Source: Erysipelotrichia bacterium
GTDB taxonomy: Bacteria; Bacillota_I; Bacilli_A; Erysipelotrichales; Erysipelotrichaceae
Reading direction: 5' to 3'
Length of the DNA: 64,000 bases
Assembly: GCA_012520255.1 (NCBI GenBank)
Contig: JAAYOQ010000015.1
Location: 1-64,000 of the forward strand
Shown: in pieces, positions 51,099 through 60,243 of the stretch
Layout of the letters: the number at the start of each line of letters is the position of its first letter
Numbering within the stretch: the stretch's first letter is position 1
Position numbers and translations under genes: made by a program
The notes under the pieces: generated by a model
Told to the model about the DNA's origin: nothing
The model's database searches: none
The model's input: only the letters and a program-made list of their open reading frames with translations

Positions 51099-52787
51099 AT
51101 GAGTGTACAGGAAAAATATTTAAAATGGTTAAATCATCCTTTTATGGACGAAGATTTAAAACAAGAATTAGAAAACATGAACGAAACTCAGAAAAAGGAT
51201 GCCTTCTATAAGGATGCTGAGTTTGGTACCGCAGGAATGCGTAATGTTTTAGGTGCTGGGACAAACAGATTAAATGTTTATACAGTTAGAAAAGCAACAG
51301 TTGGTTTTGGTAATTACCTGAACAGAAAAGATGGTGAGGTTTCAGTTGCTATTGCTTATGACAATAGATATAAATCTACAGAATTTGCAATGGAATCAGC
51401 AAGAATTTTTGCATCTTTAGGTATAAAATCTTATGTGTATAAAACTTTAAGAACAACTCCACAATTAAGCTTTACTGTCCGACATCTAAAATGTGATGGC
51501 GGTATCATGATTACTGCTTCACACAATCCAAAAGAATACAATGGATATAAAGTATATGACAAAAACGGCTGTCAGTTAATTCCGGAATTAATTGAAGGTG
51601 TAATTGAGGAAATCGGCAAATTGGGGCCTGATTTCATTGAAGCACCAAAATTAACTCCTGAACAGGAGAAACTGATTAATTATGTTGGCAAGGAAATTGA
51701 CGAGATTTATATAAATGAAGTTTTAAAGATTCAGTTAAATCCAGATCTTCCTAAAGATAATTTTAAAGTAGTTTATACTCCACAGCATGGAACAAGTTTA
51801 ATGCCGGTAAAAGCATTATTTGAAACTGTTGGATATGATACAGTATACGTTGAAGAACAATGTACTTTTGACCCTGCTTTCTCAAATACCCTGGTTCCAA
51901 ATCCAGAAGATCCGGAAGCGTATATTTTAGCTTTAGAATATGCTAGAAGAGTAGATGCTGACATCGTTTTGGCTACAGACCCTGATGGTGACAGATTAGG
52001 TGTAGCGGTGAAAGACGGAAAAGATTACACTTTAATGACCGGAAATCAGACGGGGTCAGTATTAATTGAGTATATCTTCTCACAAAGACGTGAAAAAGGC
52101 TTAATGCCTGAAAATCCAGTAATGTTTAATACTGTCGTTACTTCAGATTTAGGTGAGATAATCGCTAAAGAATATGGAGTAGAAACTGAAAAAACACTAA
52201 CAGGATTTAAATATATTGGCGATAAGATTGAAGGATACAAAATCAGTAAAGAGAAAAACTTCGTCTTCGGTTATGAAGAAAGTTATGGTTATCTGGTTAA
52301 GGAAATTGTTCGAGACAAAGATGCAAACCAATCATGTCTAATGTTGGCAGAATGTGCTAATTACTACAAGAAAAAAGGTTTAACCTTACTTGATGTATTA
52401 AAACAGTTATATGAAAAGTATGGAACATATTTAGAAACCATTCAGTCAATCACTTTGACAGGCGCAGATGGAGCAGCGAAACTTCAACAGTTGCTGGCTA
52501 ACTTAAGAGCCAATGTTCCAACAGAGCTAGGTGGCTATAAGGTTGTTAAATACCAGGATTTCAGAACAGCTAAATGTATTGAAAATGGAGTAGAAACAAA
52601 TATTGTTGGTTTTGATAGAAGTGATGTTCTAAAATACTTTATGGAAGATGGTTCCTGGATTGCGATTAGACCTTCAGGGACTGAACCAAAGTGTAAATAC
52701 TATTATTGTATTAAAGGTGAAAATCAAGAAGACGTCGAAAATAAAAAGGAGAAATACTTCAAGTCAATTGAAGAAATCACAAAATAA
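51099..52787 (+). CDS. Phosphoglucomutase/phosphomannomutase
   Basis: Alpha-D-phosphohexomutase, 562 aa, PgcA-like. The catalytic phosphoserine loop TASHNPKEYNGYK, metal loop DPDGDRLG, sugar-binding GYEESYG and phosphate-binding RPSGTEPK are all intact. It interconverts hexose 1- and 6-phosphates feeding cell-envelope sugar nucleotides or glycogen. Confidence 0.95.
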   Translation: MSVQEKYLKWLNHPFMDEDLKQELENMNETQKKDAFYKDAEFGTAGMRNVLGAGTNRLNVYTVRKATVGFGNYLNRKDGEVSVAIAYDNRYKSTEFAMESARIFASLGIKSYVYKTLRTTPQLSFTVRHLKCDGGIMITASHNPKEYNGYKVYDKNGCQLIPELIEGVIEEIGKLGPDFIEAPKLTPEQEKLINYVGKEIDEIYINEVLKIQLNPDLPKDNFKVVYTPQHGTSLMPVKALFETVGYDTVYVEEQCTFDPAFSNTLVPNPEDPEAYILALEYARRVDADIVLATDPDGDRLGVAVKDGKDYTLMTGNQTGSVLIEYIFSQRREKGLMPENPVMFNTVVTSDLGEIIAKEYGVETEKTLTGFKYIGDKIEGYKISKEKNFVFGYEESYGYLVKEIVRDKDANQSCLMLAECANYYKKKGLTLLDVLKQLYEKYGTYLETIQSITLTGADGAAKLQQLLANLRANVPTELGGYKVVKYQDFRTAKCIENGVETNIVGFDRSDVLKYFMEDGSWIAIRPSGTEPKCKYYYCIKGENQEDVENKKEKYFKSIEEITK

Positions 52788-52790
52788 AAG

Positions 52791-52817
52791 AATCGGGCTA
52801 AAAAAAGCCCGATTTTT
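52791..52817 (+). terminator. Terminator of the phosphohexomutase gene
   Basis: Perfect nine-bp GC-containing stem AATCGGGCT/AGCCCGATT with a short A loop and a T-run. Confidence 0.9.
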
Positions 52818-52846
52818 ATGACATTCTTTTTTTGTTTAGTTATAAT
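52818..52846 (+). promoter_or_regulatory. Promoter of the tldD-tldE operon
   Basis: ATGACA at 52818-52823 (one mismatch to TTGACA), 17-base spacer, TATAAT at 52841-52846, immediately after the preceding terminator. Confidence 0.75.
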
Positions 52847-52870
52847 AGTTAGACAGGGAGTGTGATTGAT

Positions 52871-54274
52871 GTGATTTCAAAGAATTTAGCAACAGAAGTT
52901 TTAAATATCGCGACAGAAACAGGAGCGGATTTTGCTGAAATATATTTAGAAGAAGAAAACACAGCCAGCATTGGTGTCGATAACGGCAAGGTTGAATCTT
53001 GTAATGATTCGTTGACATATGGTGCTGGTATCAGGCTTTTAAAAGGCTTGCAAAGTGTGTATGGATATACAAATGATCTTACAACTAAAGGTTTAAAGAA
53101 GTTGGCTAAAGATTTATCGGCTTCATTTTTTGGAGAAAGAGAAATTGAATTAAAGACCATTAAAAAAGTAAGAGCAGGGAAAAAACATTTACCAAAGATT
53201 CCATATGACACTTATCCAAGAGAAAAGATTGTAAAGATGTTAAAAGAAGCATCGGAAGTGATGAAAAATTATGATGAATCAATCGTCAGAACAACAGCCC
53301 AGTTTGCTTACAGCAATAAAAAAATAACCATCTTTAATACTGACGGAAAGCAGTTTTCTGATATTCGATGTAGAGGTCGAGCTGCTTTAGTAGCAGTAGC
53401 TTCTAAAGATGGAAAAATTGAAACGTTCTATAGAGCTCCAGGAGCACAAAAGGGAATGGAGTTCTTTTTGGAGGAAGTTGATTTAAATCAGTCAGCTAAG
53501 GAAGTGGCAAAATCAGCTGTAACGATGTTATCGGCTAAAGAGTGTCCATCGGGGAAAATGCCAGTGGTTATTGGTAGTGGTTTTGGTGGAGTAGTTTTCC
53601 ATGAAGCCTGTGGTCATTCATTAGAGGCAAGTGTAGTTTCGAAAGGTTTATCTGTTTTTTCTGGTAAAAAATCAGAAAAGATTGCTTCAAACATTGTCAG
53701 TGCAGTAGATGATGCAACAATTGAAGGAGCCTGGGGCTCGGGTAATATTGATGATGAGGGAAACAAGACTCGAAGGAATGTTTTAATCAAAAATGGTATT
53801 TTGAACTCTTATTTAGTTGATGATTTTAACGGAAGAAGAATGAACGAAAAAGGAAACGGTGCAACTAGAAGACAGTCATATAAATATGAACCAACCAGTA
53901 GAATGAGCAATACTTTTATTTTGCCAGGCGAATCTACGCCAGATGAGATTATTGCCGATACTGAATTTGGTTTATATGCCAAAAGTATGGGTGGCGGCAG
54001 TGTTAATCCAGCTACTGGAGAATTTAACTTTGCGGTTAATGAGGGTTATCTGATTCAAGATGGCAAGATTACACATCCAGTTAAGGGAGCTACTTTGATT
54101 GGTTCGGGTAAAGAAGTCCTATTGCATGTTGATAGGGTTGGAAATGACTTAAAAAGAGAACAGGGAATGTGTGGGGCAAGTTCTGGTATGATTCCAGCGG
54201 ATGTTGGTCAACCAACTATCAGAGTAAGTGAAATTACAGTTGGAGGAACTGGAGGAGATATGAACAATGGTTAA
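52871..54274 (+). CDS. tldD: TldD metalloprotease subunit
   Basis: Catalytic half of the TldD/TldE protease, which degrades unfolded or modified peptides in a closed chamber. The 467-aa protein carries the zinc motif HEACGHSLEA (HExxxH) at about residue 245 and the family segments TYGAGIRLL, YKYEPTSRMSN and the GG-rich MGGGSVNPATGEFNF. Start is GTG 52871 with AGGGAG ten bases upstream. Overlaps tldE by eight bases. Confidence 0.92.
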   Translation: MISKNLATEVLNIATETGADFAEIYLEEENTASIGVDNGKVESCNDSLTYGAGIRLLKGLQSVYGYTNDLTTKGLKKLAKDLSASFFGEREIELKTIKKVRAGKKHLPKIPYDTYPREKIVKMLKEASEVMKNYDESIVRTTAQFAYSNKKITIFNTDGKQFSDIRCRGRAALVAVASKDGKIETFYRAPGAQKGMEFFLEEVDLNQSAKEVAKSAVTMLSAKECPSGKMPVVIGSGFGGVVFHEACGHSLEASVVSKGLSVFSGKKSEKIASNIVSAVDDATIEGAWGSGNIDDEGNKTRRNVLIKNGILNSYLVDDFNGRRMNEKGNGATRRQSYKYEPTSRMSNTFILPGESTPDEIIADTEFGLYAKSMGGGSVNPATGEFNFAVNEGYLIQDGKITHPVKGATLIGSGKEVLLHVDRVGNDLKREQGMCGASSGMIPADVGQPTIRVSEITVGGTGGDMNNG

Positions 54275-55592
54275 ATATAAAAAAATCTTTAAAAAAGCTG
54301 AAGAAGAAAAAATAGAAGCTTTAGAACTGAAAATAAAAAAATCTAATAATTTCTCTTTCTCGTTTTTCAATAACGAAATCAATTCATATAAAATGAGTAA
54401 CTCCTTTGTAATATCAGCTCGAGGAATCTATAACGGTAAAATGGGTACAGCTGATAGTGAAAAATATGACAAAAATACAATGGACTACATTATTGCTCGC
54501 ATTAAAGAAAATGCTATGTTAATGGATAGCGAAGATGAGCCATTAATATTTAAGGGTTCAAAAGCATATAAAAGAAAAAATGTGTTTAATAAGAAATTAG
54601 CAGCTACTTCAGCAGAGGAAAAAGTTAAAAAAATCAAGTCATTAGATAAAGCAATAAAAAAAGCCAGTGACTTAATAACAAATGTAGAAACTCATTATTA
54701 TGAAGCAGCTGAAGAATATACAATTTTAAATTCTTATGGTTTGAAGCTTACTTCAAAAACGAATTATGCTTTAGTATATAGTTCGGCAACAGCTGATGAT
54801 GAAACAGGCGAAACGAAAGTTCAAACGGCATATCGTTTCATCACCGATTTAGATAATATCGATGAAAAAATTTTTGCTCAAGAGATTGTTGAGAAGACTA
54901 TTTCTCAATTTGGCTCAACTCCGTGTGCTTCAGGAAAGTACAAGAGTGTATTTTCGCCAAAGGTAACAGGAGCTTTATTGTCAGCGCTATTGTCGAATAT
55001 TTCAGCTGAACAGGTTCAAAAGAAATCTTCTTTGTTAGCTGATAAATTAGGGCAGAAAATATGCTCCAGTAAAATAACAGTTACTGAATCACCATTGAAG
55101 AGAAATCCGTTTTTCAGATATTTTGATGATGAAGGTGTTGCTACTTATGATAAAATACTGATTAAAAACGGAGTTTTACAGACATATGTCTACAATCTTC
55201 AAACAGCGCATAAAGATGGTGTTGAATCAACAGGAAATGGTTATAAAGCAAGAGGAAAAATAGATATCGGACTGGTAAATGTGGCAATGAAACCAGGAAG
55301 ATTAAATCAACAACAACTTTTAGAAAAATTAGGAAAGGGAATTTATATCGACGAAATAAGTGGTACGCATTCAGGTTTACATTCACAATCAGGGAATTTT
55401 TCTTTGATTGCCAGTGGATTTATGATTGAAGACGGTAAAAAAGGACGACCAGTAGCACTGATAACGATTGCTGGTAATATATTTGATGTCTTTAATGATG
55501 TAATCGCAGTTGGAAATGATGTAGAACTACAAACTGATGGTTATGAAGTACCTTCCATTTTAATTAAGCAAATCGCGATATCAGGAGTATGA
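54267..55592 (+). CDS. pmbA: TldE/PmbA protease partner
   Basis: Noncatalytic partner of TldD, 441 aa. Lacks HExxxH, as expected. Recognised by TKVQTAYRFITDLDNI-type middle, SAKSSLLADKLGQK, DEGVATYDKILIKNGVLQTYVYN and the C-terminal GNIFDVFNDVIAVGNDV segments. The start overlaps tldD and the stop overlaps the peptidase gene, so three genes form one operon. Confidence 0.9.
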   Translation: MVKYKKIFKKAEEEKIEALELKIKKSNNFSFSFFNNEINSYKMSNSFVISARGIYNGKMGTADSEKYDKNTMDYIIARIKENAMLMDSEDEPLIFKGSKAYKRKNVFNKKLAATSAEEKVKKIKSLDKAIKKASDLITNVETHYYEAAEEYTILNSYGLKLTSKTNYALVYSSATADDETGETKVQTAYRFITDLDNIDEKIFAQEIVEKTISQFGSTPCASGKYKSVFSPKVTGALLSALLSNISAEQVQKKSSLLADKLGQKICSSKITVTESPLKRNPFFRYFDDEGVATYDKILIKNGVLQTYVYNLQTAHKDGVESTGNGYKARGKIDIGLVNVAMKPGRLNQQQLLEKLGKGIYIDEISGTHSGLHSQSGNFSLIASGFMIEDGKKGRPVALITIAGNIFDVFNDVIAVGNDVELQTDGYEVPSILIKQIAISGV

Positions 55593-55594
55593 TT

Positions 55595-56842
55595 ATGATT
55601 AATGAAAAAAGACAATGGCAATTACTGGAAAAAATTGGTTTCAGCAGAGTAGGTGGCTCAAAAGAAGAAAAAAAGGCTGCACTTATATTAAAAGAAACGA
55701 TAGAAAAAACAAATAATGAAGCTCTTATTGAAGAATTTGAAGTTGATTGGCAAAAGATAAAAGCAGCCAGTTTAAAAACAGCTAAGAGAGAATATCAGGT
55801 AACAGCTTACTATCAATGTGAAAACACTGATGAAGAAGGCCTGACAGCTCCGTTTTACTATTTTTCAACTGATAGTGCAGTGGGCATAAAAAAATGTGAG
55901 GGCAAAATTGTTTTAATTAATGGATATTTAAGAATGAAAACATATGAAAAACTTTTAGAGGGAAAAGCGGTGGGGTTCATTACTTTTTCTGGTGAATTAA
56001 AAGATGCTAAAGAAGACACTGATTTAGAAAGCAGAGAACTGAGGTCACCACAAAGAGAAAAAGGAAATCTTCCAGGAGTACATATGACAGTTCATGATGC
56101 TATGGAACTGGTTTTAGAAAATCCACAAGAAGTAACGCTGAATGTTCAGCAAGATACATTTAAAATCAACTCTCAAAATGTAGTTGCACAAATAAAGGGC
56201 GAAAACAATAATGAAATAGTAGTTTTTACTGCTCATTATGATTCGGTACAATTTTCATCAGGAGTTTATGATAATGGAGCTGGAAGTGTCATATTGATGG
56301 AACTTTATCACTATTTTCTGGCAAATAAGCCAAAAAGAACAATTAGATTTGTTTGGTGTGGTTCAGAGGAAAGAGGATTGCTTGGTTCTATTCATCATGT
56401 CAAAAACAATAAAGATTTAATTGAAAATATTATCTTAAATATAAACGTAGATGTAGCTGGTCCAGTTTTAGGAAGTGATGTAGCGGTTGTTACCGGACCA
56501 GAAAGTCTAGTTCATTATATTGACTATCTGGCTAAGGAAAAAGGTTTTGAAATAAAGGTAAAACAAGATATTTATTCTTCAGATAATATGCCATTTGCAT
56601 ACAAAGGAATACCAACAGTATCTTTCGCCAGATTTGGTGGCAGTGGACAAGCCTATATCCATGATCGCTATGATCAGTTGTTCTTTATGGATTCTAAAAA
56701 TTTGAAACGTACAGCTGAATTTGTCAGAATATTTGCGGAAAGAATGATAAATAGTTATGTTTTCCCTGTGCCAAGAGAAATGCCGGAAAATATGGTTGAA
56801 AAAGTTACTGAATACCTGAATGACAAAATGACTGAAGAATAA
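55595..56842 (+). CDS. M28 family zinc aminopeptidase
   Basis: Zinc peptidase of family M28, 415 aa. The dinuclear zinc ligands are visible in order: AHYDS (His), YDNGAGSV (Asp), CGSEERGLLGS (Glu pair), NVDVAGP (Asp) and YIHDRYDQ (His). A PA-like insert occupies about residues 95-190. No signal peptide, so probably cytoplasmic. Start is either ATG 55589 (overlapping the tldE stop) or ATG 55595; I prefer 55595 because AGGAG is ten bases from it. It may finish peptides made by TldDE (inference from operon). Confidence 0.87.
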   Translation: MINEKRQWQLLEKIGFSRVGGSKEEKKAALILKETIEKTNNEALIEEFEVDWQKIKAASLKTAKREYQVTAYYQCENTDEEGLTAPFYYFSTDSAVGIKKCEGKIVLINGYLRMKTYEKLLEGKAVGFITFSGELKDAKEDTDLESRELRSPQREKGNLPGVHMTVHDAMELVLENPQEVTLNVQQDTFKINSQNVVAQIKGENNNEIVVFTAHYDSVQFSSGVYDNGAGSVILMELYHYFLANKPKRTIRFVWCGSEERGLLGSIHHVKNNKDLIENIILNINVDVAGPVLGSDVAVVTGPESLVHYIDYLAKEKGFEIKVKQDIYSSDNMPFAYKGIPTVSFARFGGSGQAYIHDRYDQLFFMDSKNLKRTAEFVRIFAERMINSYVFPVPREMPENMVEKVTEYLNDKMTEE

Positions 56843-56907
56843 AAAACAATTAATTATTTACAAAGACAATAAAATCATTTGAATAAGTGAGAATAATTGT
56901 CTTTTTT

Positions 56908-56916
56908 TGTTATAAT
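56908..56916 (+). promoter_or_regulatory. Extended -10 promoter of the ADP-ribosylglycohydrolase operon
   Basis: TGTTATAAT, a perfect TGn-TATAAT, about 25 bases before the ATG. Confidence 0.6.
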
Positions 56917-56940
56917 GACTATGTTAAAGGAAGTAAAAGT

Positions 56941-57939
56941 ATGAGCAATTATAAAAAGATTTTAGGTGGACTATTAGCAGCAGCTGTAGGTGATGCTATG
57001 GGGGCAGCTACTGAAACAAGGAATACAGACCAAATCAAAGAAAGATTCGGTGGTTTCGTAATGGATTTTATTACTCCACCTGATGATGTTTTTGCTAGAG
57101 GATTTAAAAGAGGAAGTGTTACTGACGATTTCTCATTAGCCTACTATACAGCTATGGCGATAATAAATCACAAAGGCATAATAAATAATACTACTGCTCA
57201 TGCAGCATTAATAAATTGGGCTAAGACACCCTATTATAGACTTGCTGGTCCAACAACCAATGTGGCAATAAACAGAATATTGGGCAAAGAAGATACTGAT
57301 TCTGGTGTTTTTAAACCAGCTTATGATAACTTAAAAGGAACAAATGGAGGGGCAATGAAAATTGCTCCAGTTGGTTTGGCAAGTGGAGGGGATGTTGACA
57401 AAGCGATAAAAAATGCTATCACCATCTGTAAACCAACTCACAACAATAGCACATCTTTAAGTGGAGCCTGTGCAGTAGCTGCTGCGGTTGCTCAGGCATT
57501 AAACAAAGATGCTACAGTTGATTCAATGGTTTCTGCAGGATTAAAAGGAGCTTTAGAAGGAGAAAAACATGGAATTCAACTGGCGAATCCTTCAGTCTAC
57601 AAAAGGATACTTTTAGCTGTTAACATCGGTAAAAGATGTAAAAATGACATCGTAAAAGCAATGAAGGAACTATCAGATATTATTGGTTGTGGTCTTTCAG
57701 CTGCTGAAGCAGTTCCAACGGCCTTTGGCCTATTGGCAGCTAGTGAAGGTGATGTTGAAAAAGCAGTGATTGCAGCAGTAAACATAGGTAATGATACTGA
57801 TACAATTGCGACTATTGTCGGAGCTATGGCTGGTACATTAAATAGTTATTACAATAAAAAACAACTGGAATTAATAAATCAGGTAAATAGATTTGACTTG
57901 GAATATATCGCAGATAAATTGGTGAATTTATATGAATAA
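56941..57939 (+). CDS. ADP-ribosylglycohydrolase family protein
   Basis: DraG/ARH-fold hydrolase, 332 aa, which in characterised members cleaves ADP-ribose from protein or nucleotide substrates with two magnesium ions. Metal-site segments: GDAMGAATE near residue 18, SVTDDFSLAY (TDD) near residue 60 and GNDTDTIATIVGAMAG near residue 280. I start at ATG 56941 with AAAGGAAG; an upstream frame from 56887 has no ribosome site. First of three coupled genes with a kinase and a transaldolase-like enzyme. Confidence 0.88.
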   Translation: MSNYKKILGGLLAAAVGDAMGAATETRNTDQIKERFGGFVMDFITPPDDVFARGFKRGSVTDDFSLAYYTAMAIINHKGIINNTTAHAALINWAKTPYYRLAGPTTNVAINRILGKEDTDSGVFKPAYDNLKGTNGGAMKIAPVGLASGGDVDKAIKNAITICKPTHNNSTSLSGACAVAAAVAQALNKDATVDSMVSAGLKGALEGEKHGIQLANPSVYKRILLAVNIGKRCKNDIVKAMKELSDIIGCGLSAAEAVPTAFGLLAASEGDVEKAVIAAVNIGNDTDTIATIVGAMAGTLNSYYNKKQLELINQVNRFDLEYIADKLVNLYE

Positions 57940-58858
57940 ACATATGCTGATGATAGCTGGAAGCGATATAGACAGTTTTTATCAGGTAGAAGCTTTTCCT
58001 GGTGCTGGAGATGTGACAATGGCTAAACCTCTAGGTGATAAAGTAGGGGGTTGTGTTTTAAATGTTGCAGCAATAAGTGCAGCTTTAGGAAGCAGGGTAA
58101 AAGTGTTAGATTACTTAAAGAAAGATGATGAAAAAACCCTTTGGTTAGTAGATGAATTAAAAAAGAAACAGATTGATGTTTCCAATTTACAATATGATAA
58201 TGATGTGATTAATGGAAGCTGTCTAATTATGCAGCATGAAGATGAAAAGTGTATTTTTGTAATTGAGCCTGTCAGACCTTTTTTCAAAGTTGATGAAAAA
58301 ATGCAGGATTTATTGGATAATTCATCTTACATTTATAGTTTGATGCATACGTTAAGACTTTCTTTTGAGCAATTTGACTGTCTATTAAAAGCTAAAAATA
58401 AGGGGGCAAAAGTAGTGTTTGATGGTGCTAGTCAATATACCGATGCTAAAGAAGCACAGATGATAATTGATCTGGCGGATGGTCTATTTTTAAACAAGCA
58501 ATCATTTCAAAGATTGACTAACAGTCTGGGTTATGATGGCAAAGAACTTTTAAAAAATAAGATGGAATTTATTTGTGTAACAGATGGCGCCAATGGAGCA
58601 ATATGTTATACTAAAGATGATGAGTACTACTTCGAAGCACTAGATGTTGAAGTGGTAGATTCTACTGGTGCAGGAGATGCTTTTGCTGGCTGTTTCTTAC
58701 ATTTTTTAAGCAAGGGTTATGATTATGAAAGCTGTTTAAAGCTGGCAACAGTTAATGGCGGATATGCCTGCACAGTCATTGGGGGAAATAGCGGAACTTT
58801 AACAGAGGTTGAGCTATTTGAATTGGCAAAAAAGAATAATATTGAGGTGAAAAGATGA
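57932..58858 (+). CDS. PfkB-family sugar kinase
   Basis: Ribokinase-like kinase, 308 aa. The N-terminal VGGCVLNVAAISAALGS and the catalytic C-terminal motif DSTGAGDAFAGCFL (Asp base in GAGD) are present. Substrate unknown: ribose, deoxyribose, a nucleoside or another sugar are possible. It overlaps the hydrolase gene by eight bases and the next gene by four, so all three are likely made together. Confidence 0.9.
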   Translation: MNKHMLMIAGSDIDSFYQVEAFPGAGDVTMAKPLGDKVGGCVLNVAAISAALGSRVKVLDYLKKDDEKTLWLVDELKKKQIDVSNLQYDNDVINGSCLIMQHEDEKCIFVIEPVRPFFKVDEKMQDLLDNSSYIYSLMHTLRLSFEQFDCLLKAKNKGAKVVFDGASQYTDAKEAQMIIDLADGLFLNKQSFQRLTNSLGYDGKELLKNKMEFICVTDGANGAICYTKDDEYYFEALDVEVVDSTGAGDAFAGCFLHFLSKGYDYESCLKLATVNGGYACTVIGGNSGTLTEVELFELAKKNNIEVKR

Positions 58859-59517
58859 AATTAATAATTGATACAGCTAATGTAAAAGAAATTAAAAGAT
58901 TATGTGAAATTCTAAATGTTTGGGGGGTAACAACAAATCCCACAATTATCAGCAAAGAAAATAAACCGTTTGAGGAGGTTATTTCCGATATTGATAAGGT
59001 GTTAGAAAAAGATCAAGTACTGTTTGTTCAAGTTGTTTCAACTGACTATGAATCGATAGTCAAAGAGGGAAGATATATTGCTACTTTAAGAAAAAATATT
59101 GTTGCAAAAATTCCAGTTACTGCTGATGGTTTAAAGGCAATCAAGACCTTGCATAAAGAAGGCATTAAGATTTTAGCTACTGCAATAAATAATGCTACTC
59201 AGGGTTTTGTAGCAGCTTTAAATGGAGCAGAATATCTGGCACCATATGTTAACAGAATGACTAATTATACTGATGGTGTTGAAGAAACAATTATTCTCCA
59301 GCAGATGCTTGATGCCCATGATTTAGATACTGAAATTATTGCTGCTTCACTAAAGAATACCGGTCAGGTAAAAGAGTTGATAAGAAATGGTATTGAATCA
59401 GTGACACTTCCAGTTGATATTGCTGATCTGATGTATTTAAATCCAGCAACTGATACTGCGGTAGAAGCTTTTACTAACAGTTGGTATAAGGCTTATAACA
59501 AAAAGACTTTAATATAG
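58855..59517 (+). CDS. Transaldolase / fructose-6-phosphate aldolase (small class)
   Basis: Short transaldolase of the Fsa/TalC class, 220 aa. GVTTNPTIISKE, FVQVVS, the Schiff-base Lys in VAKIPVTADGLKAIK and YVNRMTNY are typical. Acts on fructose-6-P or sedoheptulose-7-P type substrates. Following a sugar kinase it may channel a pentose or hexose phosphate from the ADP-ribosyl hydrolase pathway (inference). Confidence 0.92.
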   Translation: MKLIIDTANVKEIKRLCEILNVWGVTTNPTIISKENKPFEEVISDIDKVLEKDQVLFVQVVSTDYESIVKEGRYIATLRKNIVAKIPVTADGLKAIKTLHKEGIKILATAINNATQGFVAALNGAEYLAPYVNRMTNYTDGVEETIILQQMLDAHDLDTEIIAASLKNTGQVKELIRNGIESVTLPVDIADLMYLNPATDTAVEAFTNSWYKAYNKKTLI

Positions 59518-59552
59518 TAATCTAAAGTCTTAGCTAAATTTAAATAAAAACC

Positions 59553-59592
59553 AGGACATTAGTTTGAAAAAGAGCTATTGTCCTTTTTTTTG
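59553..59592. terminator. Terminator between transaldolase and lipoprotein genes
   Basis: Interrupted stem AGGACAxTAG/CTAxTGTCCT followed by eight Ts; it overlaps the end of the opposite gene. Confidence 0.6.
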
Positions 59593-60087
59593 GCGAGTTG
59601 TTTCTTTACTTTTATAATTTATACCATATGGTTCGGTGTCATTTGATCTGTTTAAAGTAAGTTCAAAGTCATGAATTTCATATTCACTATAGTAAACTTC
59701 ATAATCAACTGAAAATAAGACGACATTTTTTTCAAGGCGTAAACCATCCTCTGGACGATAGTAAACATGTTTGCCTCTATCAAAAGAAATAATTCCCCAG
59801 TCATCGTTGTCAAAAAGAAAAAACAGTGTAGCAGAAGAATTTTTCTCTTTATCAAAAGCGATTATCACTGCCTTAACAGGTGAATTTTCTTCTGTTGCGA
59901 TAACAAAATCTAACAACTCATAATCAGGATTATTGTTATTAAAATTATTAACAAAATCATATACATCTGTTTGTGATGATTTGTCATAATAAATTAGCAC
60001 ATCTTGTTTTTGGTTATCTTTAGAGCAACCACCTAGCAAAACAATTAAAATTATTGTAATTAACAGGATATGTTTTTTAAACGTCAT
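59575..60087 (-). CDS. Putative lipoprotein, function unknown
   Basis: A 170-aa protein with a lipoprotein signal: basic start, hydrophobic core ILLITIILIVLLGGC and lipobox LGGC with Cys at about residue 21, followed by a soluble domain rich in Asp/Tyr. I chose ATG 60087 with GGAG ten bases upstream; an in-frame ATG at 60108 lacks a ribosome site. I recognise no domain. Alone on its strand, beside the TetR-ABC operon. Confidence 0.75.
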   Translation of the reverse strand: MTFKKHILLITIILIVLLGGCSKDNQKQDVLIYYDKSSQTDVYDFVNNFNNNNPDYELLDFVIATEENSPVKAVIIAFDKEKNSSATLFFLFDNDDWGIISFDRGKHVYYRPEDGLRLEKNVVLFSVDYEVYYSEYEIHDFELTLNRSNDTEPYGINYKSKETTRQKKGQ

Positions 60088-60181
60088 GATTAGAAGTCTC
60101 CATTTCATTAATATAAATAAAAAATATAATAAAAAACAATTTTTGTAAATGTCAGTTCATTAAATTAGTGCAAATTAATAA

Positions 60182-60195
60182 TGAACAGGTGTTTA
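60182..60195 (+). promoter_or_regulatory. Operator 1 for the TetR regulator (inferred)
   Basis: TGAACA-GG-TGTTTA, inverted repeat with one mismatch, overlapping the -35 of the TetR promoter. A near-copy lies 43 bases downstream. Confidence 0.55.
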
Positions 60196-60219
60196 CTCGA
60201 ATAAAAAAAGGTGTATAAT
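60192..60219 (+). promoter_or_regulatory. Promoter of the TetR-ABC operon
   Basis: TTTACT at 60192-60197, 16-base spacer, TATAAT at 60214-60219. Confidence 0.6.
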
Positions 60220-60224
60220 AATAA

Positions 60225-60238
60225 CGAACAGGAGTTTA
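60225..60238 (+). promoter_or_regulatory. Operator 2 for the TetR regulator (inferred)
   Basis: GAACAGGAGTTTA, 12 of 13 bases identical to operator 1, just past the transcription start and covering the ribosome site. Confidence 0.5.
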
Positions 60239-60243
60239 TTATT

